Positions 30,187 to 40,542 are shown, numbered from the stretch's first letter. The stretch: 64,000 nt of DNA from Thermomonas brevis (GCF_014395425.1 NZ_CP060711.1:1984001-2048000); one strand, 5' to 3'. Notes: generated by a model from the letters alone, not told the origin. A program made the numbers and translations.

Positions 30187-30889
30187 GCTCCGCGCGTGGC
30201 GGCAGCGACCAGTCGACCGGCGCCTGCCCGGTGCGGGTCAGATATTCGTTGGTGGTGGAGAAATGCCGGCAACCGAGGAAGCCGCGGTGCGCGGACAGCG
30301 GCGACGGATGCGGCGCCTTCAGCACGCGATGCCGGCGCGGGTCGATCACTGCGCCCTTCTTCTGCGCGTAGCTGCCCCAGAGCAGGAACACCAGGTGCTC
30401 GCGCTCGCGGTTCAGCACATCGACCACGTGATCGGTAAAGCCTTCCCAGCCCTTGCCCTGATGCGAACCGGGCTGGCCGGCCTCCACCGTCAGCACGCTG
30501 TTGAGCAGCAGCACGCCGCGCCGCGCCCACGGCAGCAGACAGCCGTGGTCCGGGCGCACGAAGCCGGCGTCCTGCGCCAGCTCCTTGTAGATGTTGTCCA
30601 ACGACGGCGGCACCGGCACGCCCGGCAGCACCGAGAAGCACAGCCCGTGCGCCTGCCCCGGCCCGTGGTACGGGTCCTGGCCGAGGATGACCACCTTCAC
30701 CGCGTCGAACGGCGTGGCGTCGAAGGCGGCGAAGATCTGCGGACCCGGCGGATAGATCGTCGCCCCCGCCGCCTTGCGCTGGCGCAGGAAGGCGGACAGC
30801 TGGCGCATGTCCTCGCGCGCGAACCAGTCGCCGACGCGCGCTTTCCAGCTCGGTTCCAGGCGGACGTCGGGCGGGCCGGAAGCGCTCAT
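30173..30889 (-). CDS. ung: Uracil-DNA glycosylase
   Basis: Ung removes uracil from DNA in base excision repair. The 238-residue family 1 enzyme has the catalytic water-activating motif [18 protein letters not shown] (Asp72) and the DNA-intercalating [11 protein letters not shown] motif (His194). It also has LLLNSVLTV and the [10 protein letters not shown] block. The ATG at 30889 lies in a TGATG overlap with the stop of the upstream small membrane protein gene. Its 3' end overlaps thiD on the other strand. Confidence 0.97.
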   Translation of the reverse strand: MSASGPPDVRLEPSWKARVGDWFAREDMRQLSAFLRQRKAAGATIYPPGPQIFAAFDATPFDAVKVVILGQDPYHGPGQAHGLCFSVLPGVPVPPSLDNIYKELAQDAGFVRPDHGCLLPWARRGVLLLNSVLTVEAGQPGSHQGKGWEGFTDHVVDVLNREREHLVFLLWGSYAQKKGAVIDPRRHRVLKAPHPSPLSAHRGFLGCRHFSTTNEYLTRTGQAPVDWSLPPRAELKLD

Positions 30890-31077
30890 CAGATCACGCC
30901 GCGCTTCTTTTCCAGCAGCAGGTAGCCGATGCCGACCACCGCGCCGATGCCCAGCGACGCCGGCCAGCCCAGCGGGCTCAGCCACTTCGCCAGTCCCGCC
31001 GCGATCAGGCCGAGGATCACGAACTGCGAATAGCGCCAGGGGCTGTCGCGGAAACTGCGGAGCGGTGCGTCGGCCAT
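30889..31077 (-). CDS. Small two-helix membrane protein, function unknown
   Basis: This 62-residue protein has two hydrophobic segments ([16 protein letters not shown] and [15 protein letters not shown]) and a basic C-terminus KKRGVI. I do not recognise a function. It sits between ubiE and ung in the same orientation (4-bp gap to ubiE, TGATG overlap with ung), so it is likely co-transcribed with both. Confidence 0.7.
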   Translation of the reverse strand: MADAPLRSFRDSPWRYSQFVILGLIAAGLAKWLSPLGWPASLGIGAVVGIGYLLLEKKRGVI

Positions 31078-31081
31078 GGCG

Positions 31082-31843
31082 TCAGACCTTGTAGCCGGTG
31101 TGGATGGCGACGATGCCGGCGCTCATGTTGCGGAAACTGCAACGCGCAAGGCCCGCCGCTTCCATCATCGCCTTCAATTCGGCCTGCGGCGGATGCTTGC
31201 GGATCGACTCGGCGAGGTACTGGTAGCTGTCTGCATCGCCGGCGAACAGGCTGCCCAGCTTCGGCAGCACCTTGAACGAATGGAAGTCGTAAATCGGCTT
31301 GAACCACTCCGCCTGCACTTCCGAAAACTCCAGCACCCGCGCCTGCCCGCCGGGTTTCAGCACGCGCGCGATCTCGCGCAGCGCCGCGTCCTTGTCGGTG
31401 ACGTTGCGCAAGCCGAACGCCATCGTCACCAGATCGAAGCTGGCGTCGGGGAAGGGCAGGGCCTCGGCGTTGCACTGCACGTACTCGAAGCCGCGCACGT
31501 TGCCGCGATCGGTCATGCGGTCGCGGCCGACGCGCAGCATGTCGCCGTTGATGTCGCCCAAGACCAGTTCGCCGGTCTCGCCCACGCGCTCCTTCAGCAG
31601 CGCGGCGATGTCGCCGGTGCCGCCGGCCAGATCCAGCACGCGGTCGCCCTTGCGTACCTGCGAGGTGGCGACGAAGAAGCGCTTCCACAGGCGATGAATG
31701 CCCAGGCTCATCGCGTCGTTCATCAGGTCGTACTTGCCGGCCACCGAGGAGAACACCTCGCCGACCAGCTTCTGCTTCTCCGCCACCGGCACGTCGCGGT
31801 AGCCGAAGTGGGTGGTGCCGGCCTTGCCTGTCGATTCGCTCAT
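31082..31843 (-). CDS. ubiE: Ubiquinone/menaquinone biosynthesis C-methyltransferase UbiE
   Basis: UbiE is a SAM-dependent C-methyltransferase of quinone synthesis. The 253-residue product has the UbiE signature [17 protein letters not shown], the SAM motif [27 protein letters not shown] and RVLKPGG. The ATG at 31843 is the only start that gives the family N-terminus with [15 protein letters not shown]. The upstream region is taken up by the large nested inverted repeat at 31881-31978, which must therefore overlap its promoter or leader. Confidence 0.97.
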   Translation of the reverse strand: MSESTGKAGTTHFGYRDVPVAEKQKLVGEVFSSVAGKYDLMNDAMSLGIHRLWKRFFVATSQVRKGDRVLDLAGGTGDIAALLKERVGETGELVLGDINGDMLRVGRDRMTDRGNVRGFEYVQCNAEALPFPDASFDLVTMAFGLRNVTDKDAALREIARVLKPGGQARVLEFSEVQAEWFKPIYDFHSFKVLPKLGSLFAGDADSYQYLAESIRKHPPQAELKAMMEAAGLARCSFRNMSAGIVAIHTGYKV

Positions 31844-31880
31844 GCGGCGATTATCGCACCGGCGGCGGAACTGTCGCGTG

Positions 31881-31978
31881 CATCGGCGGCGGGCAGGCCC
31901 CGCAGCGAATGTCCCCCGACAGCGGCCGGGCCGCTGTCTCCTCCTTGATTTCGCTGCGGGACCTGCCCGCCGCCGATG
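31881..31978. repeat. Nested 98-bp inverted repeat between ubiE and the mutarotase gene
   Basis: The outer arms (31881-31909 and 31950-31978) match at 28 of 29 positions. Inside lies a second perfect palindrome, GACAGCGGCC-G-GGCCGCTGTC (31918-31938). The element occupies most of the divergent intergenic region and could form a cruciform or a strong RNA hairpin in either leader. It does not look like a terminator, since genes diverge from it and no T-run follows. Confidence 0.8.
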
Positions 31979-32004
31979 TGCATATCGCGTGCGACACTCC
32001 CACC

Positions 32005-32823
32005 ATGCAAATCGAACCAATCACCTTCCGCGACACGTCCTGCATCCGCATCCAGGCCGAGGGCGCCACTGCGCTGGTCGCCCTGCACGGCGCGCAGGTG
32101 CTGTCGTGGACGCCGGCCGACGGCCGCGAGCGCCTGTTCCTCTCCGAACGCGCGGTGTTCGATGGCCGCGCCGCCATCCGCGGCGGCATTCCGGTGATCT
32201 TCCCGCAGTTCGGCGAACGCGGCCCGCTGCAAAAGCACGGCTTCGCCCGCAGCCGCGAATGGCGGTTCGAAGGCGCGGAGGGCGACGAAGCCGTGTTCGC
32301 GCTGGCCGGCGACGGTCGCGACGCCGGCTGGCCGCATTCCTTCCGCGCCCGCCTGCGCATCGGCCTGACCGCGACCCGGCTGACGGTGGCGCTGGAGATC
32401 GAAAACACCGGCGCTGCGCCGCTGGCCTTCACCGCCGCCCTGCACACCTACCTGCGCGTGGATGACATCGCCCAGGCCGCCATCGAAGGCTTGCAGGGCT
32501 GCGACTACGAGGACAGCGCCAACGGCGGCACCCTGCACCGCCAGCACGACTACGAAGTCACGTTCGAGGGGGAGACGGACCGCATCTACAACGACGTGGT
32601 GGCCCCGCTGGCGTTGATCGACGGCGATCGCAGCCTCGCCATCGAGCAGGACGGCTTCGGCGACGCCGTGGTCTGGAATCCTGGCGAGCACCTGTGCGCC
32701 CGCATCGCCGATCTCGCGCCCGACGACTGGCGGCGCTTCGCCTGCGTGGAGGCGGGGCAGGTGCTGCAGGCGGCGGTACTGGCGCCGGGCGAACGGTGGA
32801 GCGGAAGCCAGACGCTGGAGTGA
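32005..32823 (+). CDS. D-hexose-6-phosphate mutarotase (YeaD-type aldose 1-epimerase)
   Basis: The family interconverts alpha and beta anomers of glucose-6-phosphate and related sugars. The 272-residue beta-sandwich protein has [39 protein letters not shown], the catalytic His region [14 protein letters not shown], and VWNPGEH near the C-terminus, all typical of the YeaD group. It is probably cytoplasmic. The ATG at 32005 begins the canonical core; the longer frame from 31909 reads through the inverted repeat. Confidence 0.9.
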   Translation: MQIEPITFRDTSCIRIQAEGATALVALHGAQVLSWTPADGRERLFLSERAVFDGRAAIRGGIPVIFPQFGERGPLQKHGFARSREWRFEGAEGDEAVFALAGDGRDAGWPHSFRARLRIGLTATRLTVALEIENTGAAPLAFTAALHTYLRVDDIAQAAIEGLQGCDYEDSANGGTLHRQHDYEVTFEGETDRIYNDVVAPLALIDGDRSLAIEQDGFGDAVVWNPGEHLCARIADLAPDDWRRFACVEAGQVLQAAVLAPGERWSGSQTLE

Positions 32824-32885
32824 GCCGGGAGCGGCGGAGCAGGCGCAGTTCTATACTTTTCCGCAGGTTTCCATTGGGGAATGTG

Positions 32886-33725
32886 ATGCTGCGCTTCTTC
32901 CTGTTTTCGCTCGCGTTGCTGGTGGCCCTGCCGCTGTCGGCGCAAAACGCGCGTGCCGTGCGCAGGCAGGCCGAATCCAGCCTGCGCTTGAGCGGCTCGC
33001 TGGTCATCGGCACCGATGGTGCGGTGCAGGAGCATCAGCTTGATCCAGGCGCGCCGCTGTCGCCGGCGCTGGCGGCCTTCGTCGACCAGGCCATCGGGCA
33101 GTGGCGCTTCCAGCCGGTCGAGGTGAACGGTTCGGCGGTGCGCGCCAAGGTGGCGATGTCCCTGCGGCTGGTCGCACGGCGAGCCGAAGACGGCAAATAC
33201 AGCGTCCGCATCGCCAGCACGCACTTCGGCGACAACACGCCGAAACAGGGGCCGAAGCTGATCCCCGAAAATCCGCCCCGATATCCCAAGGAAGTCGCGA
33301 TCGCGGGAGGCGAAGGCACGGTCTATCTGGTCGCGCAGGTGGGCGCGGACGGCAAGGTGCGGAATGTCGATGCCGAACAGGTCAACCTGTACTCGGTGGG
33401 CACGGAAAAGCAGATGGCATGGATGCGCAAGCTGCTTGCCGATGCGTCGATCAGTGCGGCGCGGACGTGGAGGTTCACGCTGCCCGCCGATGCCGCCGCG
33501 TCCGGCAAGGACAGCTGGCTGGTGCGCCTGCCGGTGCAGTTCCTGGTGCGCCAGGAAAAGCCGAAGCCGGGGGATTGGGAAACCTACATTCCCGGCCCGC
33601 GCAACATGAACATGCCATGGGCGCAGCAGCAGCTGAAGATGGCCGGCAATCCGGATGCCTTGCCGGATAACGGCGTGTTCCCGCTCGAAGAGGGCGCGAA
33701 ATTGCTGACGCCGTCCGCGCCCTGA
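32886..33725 (+). CDS. Exported protein with TonB C-terminal-like segments
   Basis: The 279-residue product has a signal peptide (FFLFSLALLVALPLSAQ). It then has two stretches resembling TonB C-terminal repeats: one with LVIGTDGAVQEHQL and WRFQPVEVNG (about 35-85), and one with PPRYPKEVAIAGGEGTVYLV and GADGKVRNVD (about 130-175). It has no N-terminal Pro-rich spacer or retained membrane anchor of a true TonB, so it is probably a periplasmic relative. An in-frame GTG three bases upstream is an alternative start. It is followed by the bidirectional terminator shared with rho. Confidence 0.7.
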   Translation: MLRFFLFSLALLVALPLSAQNARAVRRQAESSLRLSGSLVIGTDGAVQEHQLDPGAPLSPALAAFVDQAIGQWRFQPVEVNGSAVRAKVAMSLRLVARRAEDGKYSVRIASTHFGDNTPKQGPKLIPENPPRYPKEVAIAGGEGTVYLVAQVGADGKVRNVDAEQVNLYSVGTEKQMAWMRKLLADASISAARTWRFTLPADAAASGKDSWLVRLPVQFLVRQEKPKPGDWETYIPGPRNMNMPWAQQQLKMAGNPDALPDNGVFPLEEGAKLLTPSAP

Positions 33726-33734
33726 ATCCCGGCG

Positions 33735-33774
33735 CCCGAAAAACGAAACGCCCCGCAGAAATGCGGGGCGTTTC
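33735..33774 (-). terminator. Terminator between the TonB-like gene and rho
   Basis: A perfect 13-bp stem (33745-33757 with 33762-33774) and a GAAA loop lie between convergent genes. On the minus strand it is followed by GTTTTTCG, so it terminates rho. It may also serve the plus-strand gene, but there is no T-run on that side. Confidence 0.85.
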
Positions 33775-33798
33775 ATCATGCAGCGATGGAGCGACGGA

Positions 33799-35490
33799 TC
33801 ACTTCCGCATCGAACTGAAGAACTCGTCGTTGGACTTGGTGTTCTTCATCTTGTCGAGCAGGAACTCCATCGCCGCGATTTCGTCCATCGGGTGCAGCAG
33901 CTTGCGCAGGATCCAGATCTTCTGCAGCAGGTCGGGTTCGATCAGCAGGTCCTCGCGGCGGGTGCCGGAGAGGTTCACGCCGATCGCCGGATAGACGCGC
34001 TTCTCGGTGATGCGACGATCCAGATGCACTTCGCTGTTGCCGGTGCCCTTGAACTCCTCGTAGATCACCTTGTCCATCGCGCTGCCGGTATCGACCAGCG
34101 CGGTGGCGATGATGGTCAAGCTGCCGCCTTCCTCGACGTTGCGGGCCGCGCCGAAGAAGCGCTTCGGGCGATGCATCGCGTTGGAGTCCACGCCGCCGGT
34201 CAGCACCTTGCCGCTGCTCGGCATGACGTTGTTGTAGGCGCGGGCGAGGCGGGTGATCGAGTCGAGCAGGATCACCACGTCCTTCTTGTGTTCGACCAGG
34301 CGCTTGGCGCGTTCGATCACCATTTCGGCGACCTGCACGTGGCGCGCGGCCGGCTCGTCGAAGGTGGAGGAGATGACCTCGCCGCGCACGGTGCGCTGCA
34401 TTTCGGTCACTTCTTCCGGACGCTCGTCGATCAGCAGCACGATCAGGTGGACATCGGGATGGTTGTAGGTAATCGCGCTGGCGATCTGCTGCATCATCAT
34501 CGTCTTGCCGGCCTTCGGCGGGCTGACGATCAGGGCACGCTGGCCCTTGCCCTGCGGGGCCATCAGGTCGAGGATGCGGCCGGTGATGTCCTCGCTGGAA
34601 CCGTCGCCGCGCTCCAGCTTGAAGCGCTTGCGCGGGAACAGCGGGGTGAGGTTCTCGAACAGGGTCTTGTTCTTGGACGCTTCCAGCGGCTCGCCGTTGA
34701 TGGTGTCCACGATGTTGAGCGCGAAGTAGCGTTCGCCGTCCTTGGGCCAGCGGATGCGGCCGGAGACGTGGTCGCCGGTGCGCAGGTTGAAGCGGCGGAT
34801 CTGCGACGGGCTGATGTAGGTATCGTCGGGGCCGGCCAGATAGCTGGCCTCGGCGGCGCGCAGGAAGCCGAAGCCGTCCGGCAGGATTTCCAGCACGCCG
34901 TCGGCCTGCACGCCTTCGCCGTGGCGGGTCAGCACCTTCAGGATCGCGAAGATGATGTCCTGCTTGCGGGCGCGGGCCACGCCTTCGCTGATCTGCAATT
35001 GATCGGCGATTTCCAGCAGCTTGTGCGCGGCCATGCGCTTGAGGTCGCCCAGCGAGTAGGTCGGGAAGCCTTCCGGCACCTGCGGATGCGGGCGCGGCAC
35101 GAAGGGTTCGCCGTTGCCGCCGTCGTCCTGCATGCCGCCGTCGCGGTAGCGTTCGCGCTGGCGGTCGCGGCGGTTCTTGAAGCGCTCGCGGCGGCTGTTG
35201 CGCTGGCCGTCGTGCTGCTGGCCGCCTTGGCCGTGCTGCGCGGGATGCGGGTTGGCGCCTTCGGCCTGTTGGCCTTCGCGCTGCGGCTGGCCGTTGCCGG
35301 CATCGGCGGCGGGCTGCGGCGCGGCGGGGGCCGGGGCGGACGCTTCGGGCGCGGCCGGCGGCGGAGTCGGCGCGGGCGCGTCGGCCAGCGCGATCTCGGA
35401 TTGTTCGGGGGCGCGCGGCTTGGCCACGCGGGGCTTGCGCACGCGCTTCTCGGCGACTTCGCCGGTGGCGTCGTTGGTGGTATCGGACAA
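33799..35490 (-). CDS. rho: Transcription termination factor Rho
   Basis: Rho is the hexameric RNA helicase that ends untranslated transcripts. The 563-residue product is about 140 residues longer than E. coli Rho. Residues about 30-140 form a disordered Pro/Ala then Gln/Arg/Asn-rich insert (for example [20 protein letters not shown]). The cold-shock RNA-binding domain follows (LPDGFGFLR), then Walker A SPPKAGKT (323-330), [13 protein letters not shown] and [14 protein letters not shown]. The start is a TTG at 35490 with GAGG 9 bp upstream, because the family begins SDTT here and the upstream ATG frame has no such match. A terminator follows the gene. Confidence 0.95.
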   Translation of the reverse strand: MSDTTNDATGEVAEKRVRKPRVAKPRAPEQSEIALADAPAPTPPPAAPEASAPAPAAPQPAADAGNGQPQREGQQAEGANPHPAQHGQGGQQHDGQRNSRRERFKNRRDRQRERYRDGGMQDDGGNGEPFVPRPHPQVPEGFPTYSLGDLKRMAAHKLLEIADQLQISEGVARARKQDIIFAILKVLTRHGEGVQADGVLEILPDGFGFLRAAEASYLAGPDDTYISPSQIRRFNLRTGDHVSGRIRWPKDGERYFALNIVDTINGEPLEASKNKTLFENLTPLFPRKRFKLERGDGSSEDITGRILDLMAPQGKGQRALIVSPPKAGKTMMMQQIASAITYNHPDVHLIVLLIDERPEEVTEMQRTVRGEVISSTFDEPAARHVQVAEMVIERAKRLVEHKKDVVILLDSITRLARAYNNVMPSSGKVLTGGVDSNAMHRPKRFFGAARNVEEGGSLTIIATALVDTGSAMDKVIYEEFKGTGNSEVHLDRRITEKRVYPAIGVNLSGTRREDLLIEPDLLQKIWILRKLLHPMDEIAAMEFLLDKMKNTKSNDEFFSSMRK

Positions 35491-35729
35491 GGGGAAAAAC
35501 CTCGCTTCGTTGCGAGCGCCTGCGGGTGCGCAGGCGGGATCGTCGGGGAGTGGATCAGATGGGTGCGGCGCGCCGGGAAAAGCGACGGGGCGGGCCGGGT
35601 GGGCAGAAACTAGCACCGGCGCGGCATCGCGCGCAACTGGCTTCGTTCAGCTTGGGCGGGCGGCAGGCCGCCCGCGGGTGCGGCGCCTGCGGGAAAGGCG
35701 GCGTCCGCCCTTCCCGCGGGGAATACGGA

Positions 35730-36056
35730 TCAGAGCGACTTGTCGATCATCTGCGCCAGCTGGGCCTTGCCCACCGCGCCGATCTGGGTGGCCTGTACCT
35801 GGCCGCCCTTGAACAGCAGCAGCATCGGGATGCTGCGCACGTGGTACTTCAGCGCGGTCTGCTGGTTCTGGTCGACGTCGACCTTCACGATCTTGGCCCT
35901 GCCGGCGTAGTCGGTGGCCAGCTGGTCCAGCGCCGGGGCGATCATCTTGCACGGGCCGCACCAGGGCGCCCAGAAATCCACCAGCACCGGCTGGTCGGAG
36001 GCCAGCACCATGTCGGAGAAATCGGCGTCGGTGGCGTGCAGGACGGTATCGCTCAT
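35730..36056 (-). CDS. trxA: Thioredoxin
   Basis: This 108-residue cytoplasmic disulfide reductase has the active site WCGPC (32-36), the buried Asp in LVDFWAPW, and the cis-Pro in [10 protein letters not shown]. It is complete and canonical. It lies between rho and the divergently transcribed rhlB, an arrangement also familiar from other gammaproteobacteria. Confidence 0.98.
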   Translation of the reverse strand: MSDTVLHATDADFSDMVLASDQPVLVDFWAPWCGPCKMIAPALDQLATDYAGRAKIVKVDVDQNQQTALKYHVRSIPMLLLFKGGQVQATQIGAVGKAQLAQMIDKSL

Positions 36057-36265
36057 GGGGGCTCCAATATGGCTGCGGGACGCGGCAGGCCGCGCCGGTG
36101 GTAGACTTGGGAGGTTGCGCCGGCTTTTTCAAGGCGCCGTGCCGGGAACGACCAGCCCCGGAACTCTTCCCGGCAGTCTGCGTGGCTGCCCTCCATTCAT
36201 GCAAGTGGCGCAACGTAACGCGGTGTTCCATCGCAGCGCGCGCAGCCACGCCCGAGGCCGCCTCC

Positions 36266-37978
36266 GTGTCCGACAAGCCCCTGACCGACATCACCTTTTC
36301 CACCTTCGAACTGGCCCCCGCGCTGCAAACCGGGCTGGAGACCGCCGGCTTCACCCGCTGCACGCCGATCCAGGCGATGACCCTGCCGGTGGCGCTGGCC
36401 GGCGGCGACGTCGCCGGTCAGGCGCAGACCGGCACCGGCAAGACCCTGGCCTTCCTGGTCGCGGTGATCGACCGCCTGCTCAAGCGCCCGGCGCTGGCCG
36501 ACCGCAAGCCGGAAGACCCGCGCGCGCTGATCCTGGCGCCGACCCGCGAGCTGGCGATCCAGATCCACAAGGACGCGATGAAGTTCGCCTCCGACCTCGG
36601 CCTGAAGTTCGCGCTGGTCTACGGCGGCGTCGATTACGACAAGCAGCGCGAGCAGCTGCAGCGCGGCGCCGACGTCATCATCGCCACGCCGGGCCGGCTG
36701 ATCGACTACGTCAAGCAGCACAAGGTGGTCAGCCTGCACGCCTGCGAGGTGTGCGTGCTGGACGAGGCCGACCGCATGTTCGACCTCGGCTTCATCAAGG
36801 ACATCCGCTTCCTGCTGCGGCGCATGCCGGAGCGCGGCACCCGCCAGACCCTGCTGTTCTCGGCCACGCTCAGCCACCGCGTGCTGGAGCTGGCCTACGA
36901 ACACATGAACGAGCCGCAGAAGCTCGTGGTCGAGGCCGAGACCATCACCGCCGCGCGCGTCCGCCAGAAGCTCTACTACCCGGCCGACGACGAGAAGCTG
37001 CCGCTGCTGCTGGGCCTGCTGTCGCGCAGCGAAGGCGCGCGGACGATGGTGTTCGTCAACACCAAGGCGTTCGTGGAGCGCGTCGCGCGCGCGCTGGAGC
37101 GGGCCGGCTACCGCGTCGGCGTGCTGTCCGGCGACGTGCCGCAGAAGAAGCGCGAGTCGTTGCTGAAGAAGTTCCAGGCCGGCCAGCTGGAAATCCTGGT
37201 CGCCACCGACGTGGCCGCGCGCGGCCTGCACATCGACGGCATCAAGTACGTCTACAACTACGACCTGCCGTTCGACGCCGAGGACTACGTGCACCGCATC
37301 GGCCGCACCGCACGGCTGGGCGAGGAAGGCGACGCGATCAGCTTCGCCTGCGAGCGCTACGCGATGTCGCTGCCGGACATCGAGGCCTACATCGAGCAGA
37401 AGATCCCGTCCGAGCCGGTCACGCAGGAGCTGATGACCGCGCTGCCGCGCCCGGAACGGCCGAAGCCGGCCGAGGGCGAAAGCGACGACGGCGACAGCAT
37501 CGGCGAGATCTTCCGCGAGGTGCGCGAGGCGCGCGCCGCCGAGGACGCCAAGCGCGGCGGTGGCCGCGGCGGGCGCAGCAGCGGCGGGCGTTCCGGCGAG
37601 CGCAGCGGGTCCGGCGAACGCCGCAGCGGCGAGGGCCGCGGCCCGCGTCCGCCGCGCAAGCCTCGCGTGGAAGGCGAGGCCGCCGCGCCGCCGAAGCCCG
37701 TCGTCCCCGCGCCGGCGCAGGCGGCGGTGGCCGAGGGCGATGCGCCGGCGCGCAAGCGTCGCCGCCGTCGTCGCGGCCGTCCGGTCGAGGGCGCGGAAGG
37801 CGCGGTGCAGGCGCACGCGCAGGCGGGGCAGCCCGCCAAGCCCGCGTCGCCGAAGTACGTGCCGGCGAACCGGTCCGCCTCCGCTGCCGCGCCGGCCGCC
37901 GACAAGCCGTCGCTGCTCAGCCGCATCGGCCGCGGCCTGAAGTCGCTGGTGACGCGCTCGCCCAGCAAGCAGCACTGA
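36266..37978 (+). CDS. rhlB: ATP-dependent RNA helicase RhlB
   Basis: RhlB is a DEAD-box helicase that unwinds RNA, often with the degradosome. The 570-residue product has the Q motif ([13 protein letters not shown]), AQTGTGKT (53-60), DEAD (166-169), SAT, and the C-terminal HRIGRTAR motif. Beyond about residue 420 it has a long low-complexity tail rich in Arg, Gly, Ala and Pro with RKRRRRRRG, likely an RNA-binding extension. The GTG at 36266 gives the canonical start [11 protein letters not shown]. The 209-bp gap to trxA must hold both divergent promoters. Confidence 0.93.
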   Translation: MSDKPLTDITFSTFELAPALQTGLETAGFTRCTPIQAMTLPVALAGGDVAGQAQTGTGKTLAFLVAVIDRLLKRPALADRKPEDPRALILAPTRELAIQIHKDAMKFASDLGLKFALVYGGVDYDKQREQLQRGADVIIATPGRLIDYVKQHKVVSLHACEVCVLDEADRMFDLGFIKDIRFLLRRMPERGTRQTLLFSATLSHRVLELAYEHMNEPQKLVVEAETITAARVRQKLYYPADDEKLPLLLGLLSRSEGARTMVFVNTKAFVERVARALERAGYRVGVLSGDVPQKKRESLLKKFQAGQLEILVATDVAARGLHIDGIKYVYNYDLPFDAEDYVHRIGRTARLGEEGDAISFACERYAMSLPDIEAYIEQKIPSEPVTQELMTALPRPERPKPAEGESDDGDSIGEIFREVREARAAEDAKRGGGRGGRSSGGRSGERSGSGERRSGEGRGPRPPRKPRVEGEAAAPPKPVVPAPAQAAVAEGDAPARKRRRRRRGRPVEGAEGAVQAHAQAGQPAKPASPKYVPANRSASAAAPAADKPSLLSRIGRGLKSLVTRSPSKQH

Positions 37979-38054
37979 ACGCGGTAGCGGCCGCGCTGGC
38001 CGCAGGCCGTGGCTCGGGCGATACTGCGCACTCGCCCGTCCGCCTTCCTCCCGC

Positions 38055-38744
38055 ATGCCGGTCCTGCGTTTCGACAACGTCAGCAAGCTCTATCCCGGCG
38101 GCCATGCCGCGCTGTCCGAGGTCGGCTTCGCCGTGGACGCGGGCGAGATGCTGTTCGTCACCGGCCATTCCGGCGCCGGCAAGAGCACGCTGCTCAAGCT
38201 GATCCAGCTGGCCGAGCGGCCCAGCCGCGGCGCGGTGCTGTTCGAGGAGCGCAACCTGGCGAAGGTGCGCGGCGGCCGCATCGCCCGCCACCGCCGCGAC
38301 GTCGGCGTGGTCTACCAGAACCACCAGCTGCTGATGGACCGCAGCGTCGCCGAGAACGTGGCGCTGCCGCTGGTGCTGCGCGGGATGAAGCGCGCCGAGA
38401 TCGGCAAGCGGGTGCGCTCGATCCTCGGCCGGGTCGGGTTGGAGGCGCGCGCGAATGCCTTGCCGACGCAGCTCTCGGCCGGCGAACAGCAGCGCGTCGG
38501 CATCGCCCGCGCGGTGGTCGCCGAGCCGCCGCTGCTGATCGCCGACGAACCCACCGGCAACCTCGATCCCACGTTGTCGGCGGAAATCATGGCGCTATTC
38601 GCCGCGCTGCCCGAACGCGGCACCAGCGTGCTGGTCGCCAGCCACGACCTGGCGCTGGTCAAGCGCATGCGCAAGCGCGTGCTGGTGCTGGACCACGGCC
38701 GGCTGGTGGACGACATCGCCCCGGAGGACCTGGTCGATGGCTAA
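38055..38744 (+). CDS. ftsE: Cell division ATP-binding protein FtsE
   Basis: FtsE is the ATPase of the FtsEX complex, which activates peptidoglycan hydrolases at the septum. The 229-residue ABC protein has Walker A GHSGAGKS (37-44), the Q-loop VVYQNHQLL, signature LSAGEQQR, and Walker B LLIADEPTGNLDP. It overlaps ftsX by 8 bp. Confidence 0.96.
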   Translation: MPVLRFDNVSKLYPGGHAALSEVGFAVDAGEMLFVTGHSGAGKSTLLKLIQLAERPSRGAVLFEERNLAKVRGGRIARHRRDVGVVYQNHQLLMDRSVAENVALPLVLRGMKRAEIGKRVRSILGRVGLEARANALPTQLSAGEQQRVGIARAVVAEPPLLIADEPTGNLDPTLSAEIMALFAALPERGTSVLVASHDLALVKRMRKRVLVLDHGRLVDDIAPEDLVDG

Positions 38745-39699
38745 GCAGGACAACCAGCGCGTCGCCAACGTGCATTCCAGCCGCGCCGGCGCGTGGCTGG
38801 AGCACCACGGCTACAGCGTCGTCGCCAGCCTTGGCCGCATGCTGCGCAAGCCGTGGGCGAGCCTGCTCACGGTGGGCGTGATGGCGATGGCGCTGGCGCT
38901 GCCGCTGGGCCTGTGGGTGGTGCTGCACAACGTGCAGCGGCTGGGCGGGCAGGTGCAGGCCGCGCGCGAGGTGACGGTGTTCCTGAAGCCCGGCATCGAC
39001 GCGGCGCAGGCGGACGCGCTGGCCGACATGCTGCGCGCGCGCGCCGACGTGGCGAAGGTGGAACGCGTCGCGCCGGAACAGGCGCTGGCGCAGTTGCGCC
39101 AGCGCGAGGATCTGGCGGCGGCGATCGACGCGCTGGGCGCGGACGCGGCGCGTGCGGCGCTGCCGCAGGTGCTGCGGGCGACGCCGCGCGACGACGAGCG
39201 CGCGCTGGTCGAGGCCGCGCAGGCGCTGCCGGAAACCGACCGCGTCCAGTTCGATGCGCTGTGGCGCGAGCGTCTGCAAGCGTGGCTGGGCTTCGGCGCG
39301 CGCGCGGTGCAGGTGCTGGCGGCGCTGCTGGGGCTGGGCGCGCTGCTGGTGGTCGGCAACACCGTGCGCCTGGACATCCAGTCGCGGCGCGAGGAGATCG
39401 GCGTGCTGCAACTGCTGGGCGCCAGCGACGGCTTCGTGCGCCGGCCCTTCCTCTACCTCGGCGCCTGGTACGGGCTGGCGGCGGGCGCGCTGGCGCTGGG
39501 CATCCTCACCCTGGCGTGGAAGGCGCTGCAATCGCCGCTGGCCGCGCTGGCCGCGCGTTACGGCAGCACGTTCGCGCTGCGCGGGCTCGATCCGCTGGCC
39601 GCGATCTGCGTGCTGGCCGGCGCCGGCCTGCTCGGCTGGCTCGGCGCCGGCCTCGTGACCGGGCACTATCTGCGGCAAACCCGCCCGCTGGAGCATTGA
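38737..39699 (+). CDS. ftsX: Cell division protein FtsX
   Basis: FtsX is the membrane subunit of FtsEX. The 320-residue product has an N-terminal cytoplasmic segment, TM1 (LLTVGVMAMALALPLGLWVV), and a periplasmic loop with the EVTVFLKPG strand. A cluster of three C-terminal TM helices follows, with the conserved NTVRLDIQSRREEIGVLQLLGA segment between them (only part is quoted per motif). It overlaps ftsE and is followed after one base by the response regulator gene. Confidence 0.95.
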   Translation: MAKQDNQRVANVHSSRAGAWLEHHGYSVVASLGRMLRKPWASLLTVGVMAMALALPLGLWVVLHNVQRLGGQVQAAREVTVFLKPGIDAAQADALADMLRARADVAKVERVAPEQALAQLRQREDLAAAIDALGADAARAALPQVLRATPRDDERALVEAAQALPETDRVQFDALWRERLQAWLGFGARAVQVLAALLGLGALLVVGNTVRLDIQSRREEIGVLQLLGASDGFVRRPFLYLGAWYGLAAGALALGILTLAWKALQSPLAALAARYGSTFALRGLDPLAAICVLAGAGLLGWLGAGLVTGHYLRQTRPLEH

Positions 39700-39700
39700 G

Positions 39701-40537
39701 ATGGCTGGCAAACAGGATCTTCGCCACGTGGTCAGCGACGCGCCGCGGGTGATGGTGGTCGACGGCAGCAAGCTGGTGCGCAAGCTGGTCGGCGACACGC
39801 TGCTGAAGGAGCTGCCGGGCGCGCAGGTGATCGGCTGCTCCGGCATTGCCGAGGCGCGCAAGGCGCTGGAGGACGGCGCGGTCGATCTGGTGACCACCGC
39901 GCTGGTGCTGCCGGACGGCGACGGCCTGGCGCTGGCGCGCAGCGTGCGCGAGGCGTCGGGGCAGGCCTACGTGCCGGTGATCGTGATCTCCGGCAACGCG
40001 CAGGAAGCGCTGGAGACGCGCGCCTTCACCGAGGACATCACCGACTACTTCGACAAGTCGCTGGGGCAGGGCGCGCTGGCCGCGTTCATCCGCGGCTACG
40101 TGCATCCGGCGCCGATCGAGGGCGCGCGCGTGCTGTACGTCGAGGACAGCAAGGTGGTGGCGGTGGCGACCAAGCGCATGCTGGAGCGCCACGGCATGCA
40201 GGTGCTGCACATGATCAGCGCCGAGGACGCGCTGGACCACCTGCACAAGTTCCTCGGCCGCAAGGACGGCGACGTCGGCGCCGACCTGCTGCTCAGCGAC
40301 GTGTACCTGAAGGGCGCGCTCAGCGGCCGCGAACTGCTCAACCAGATCCGCGGCGTGTTCCGCTACGGCAAGCGCCGCCTGCCGATGGTGATGATGACCG
40401 GCGACGACAACCGCGACAACCAGGCCGCGCTGCTGCGCGAGGGTGCCAACGACCTGGTGCTCAAGCCGATCGAGGAACGGCTGCTGGTGACCAAGGTGCT
40501 GTTCCAGCTGCGGTTGGCGAAGATGAAGCAGGAGTGA
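39701..40537 (+). CDS. Response regulator with two receiver domains, the first degenerate
   Basis: The 278-residue product is two tandem receiver domains with no recognisable output domain. The second (about 142-275) is canonical: acidic Glu148/Asp149, phosphoacceptor Asp200 in LLLSDVYLKG, and Lys255 in LVLKPI. In the first (about 15-130) the phosphoacceptor position is Ala67 (DLVTTALVLPDGDG) and only one acidic residue remains in VMVVDGSK, while Lys119 is kept. The first domain is therefore probably a pseudo-receiver for protein contacts. It begins one base after ftsX, so it may be expressed with cell division genes. The partner kinase is unknown. Confidence 0.87.
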   Translation: MAGKQDLRHVVSDAPRVMVVDGSKLVRKLVGDTLLKELPGAQVIGCSGIAEARKALEDGAVDLVTTALVLPDGDGLALARSVREASGQAYVPVIVISGNAQEALETRAFTEDITDYFDKSLGQGALAAFIRGYVHPAPIEGARVLYVEDSKVVAVATKRMLERHGMQVLHMISAEDALDHLHKFLGRKDGDVGADLLLSDVYLKGALSGRELLNQIRGVFRYGKRRLPMVMMTGDDNRDNQAALLREGANDLVLKPIEERLLVTKVLFQLRLAKMKQE

Positions 40538-40542
40538 GCGAA

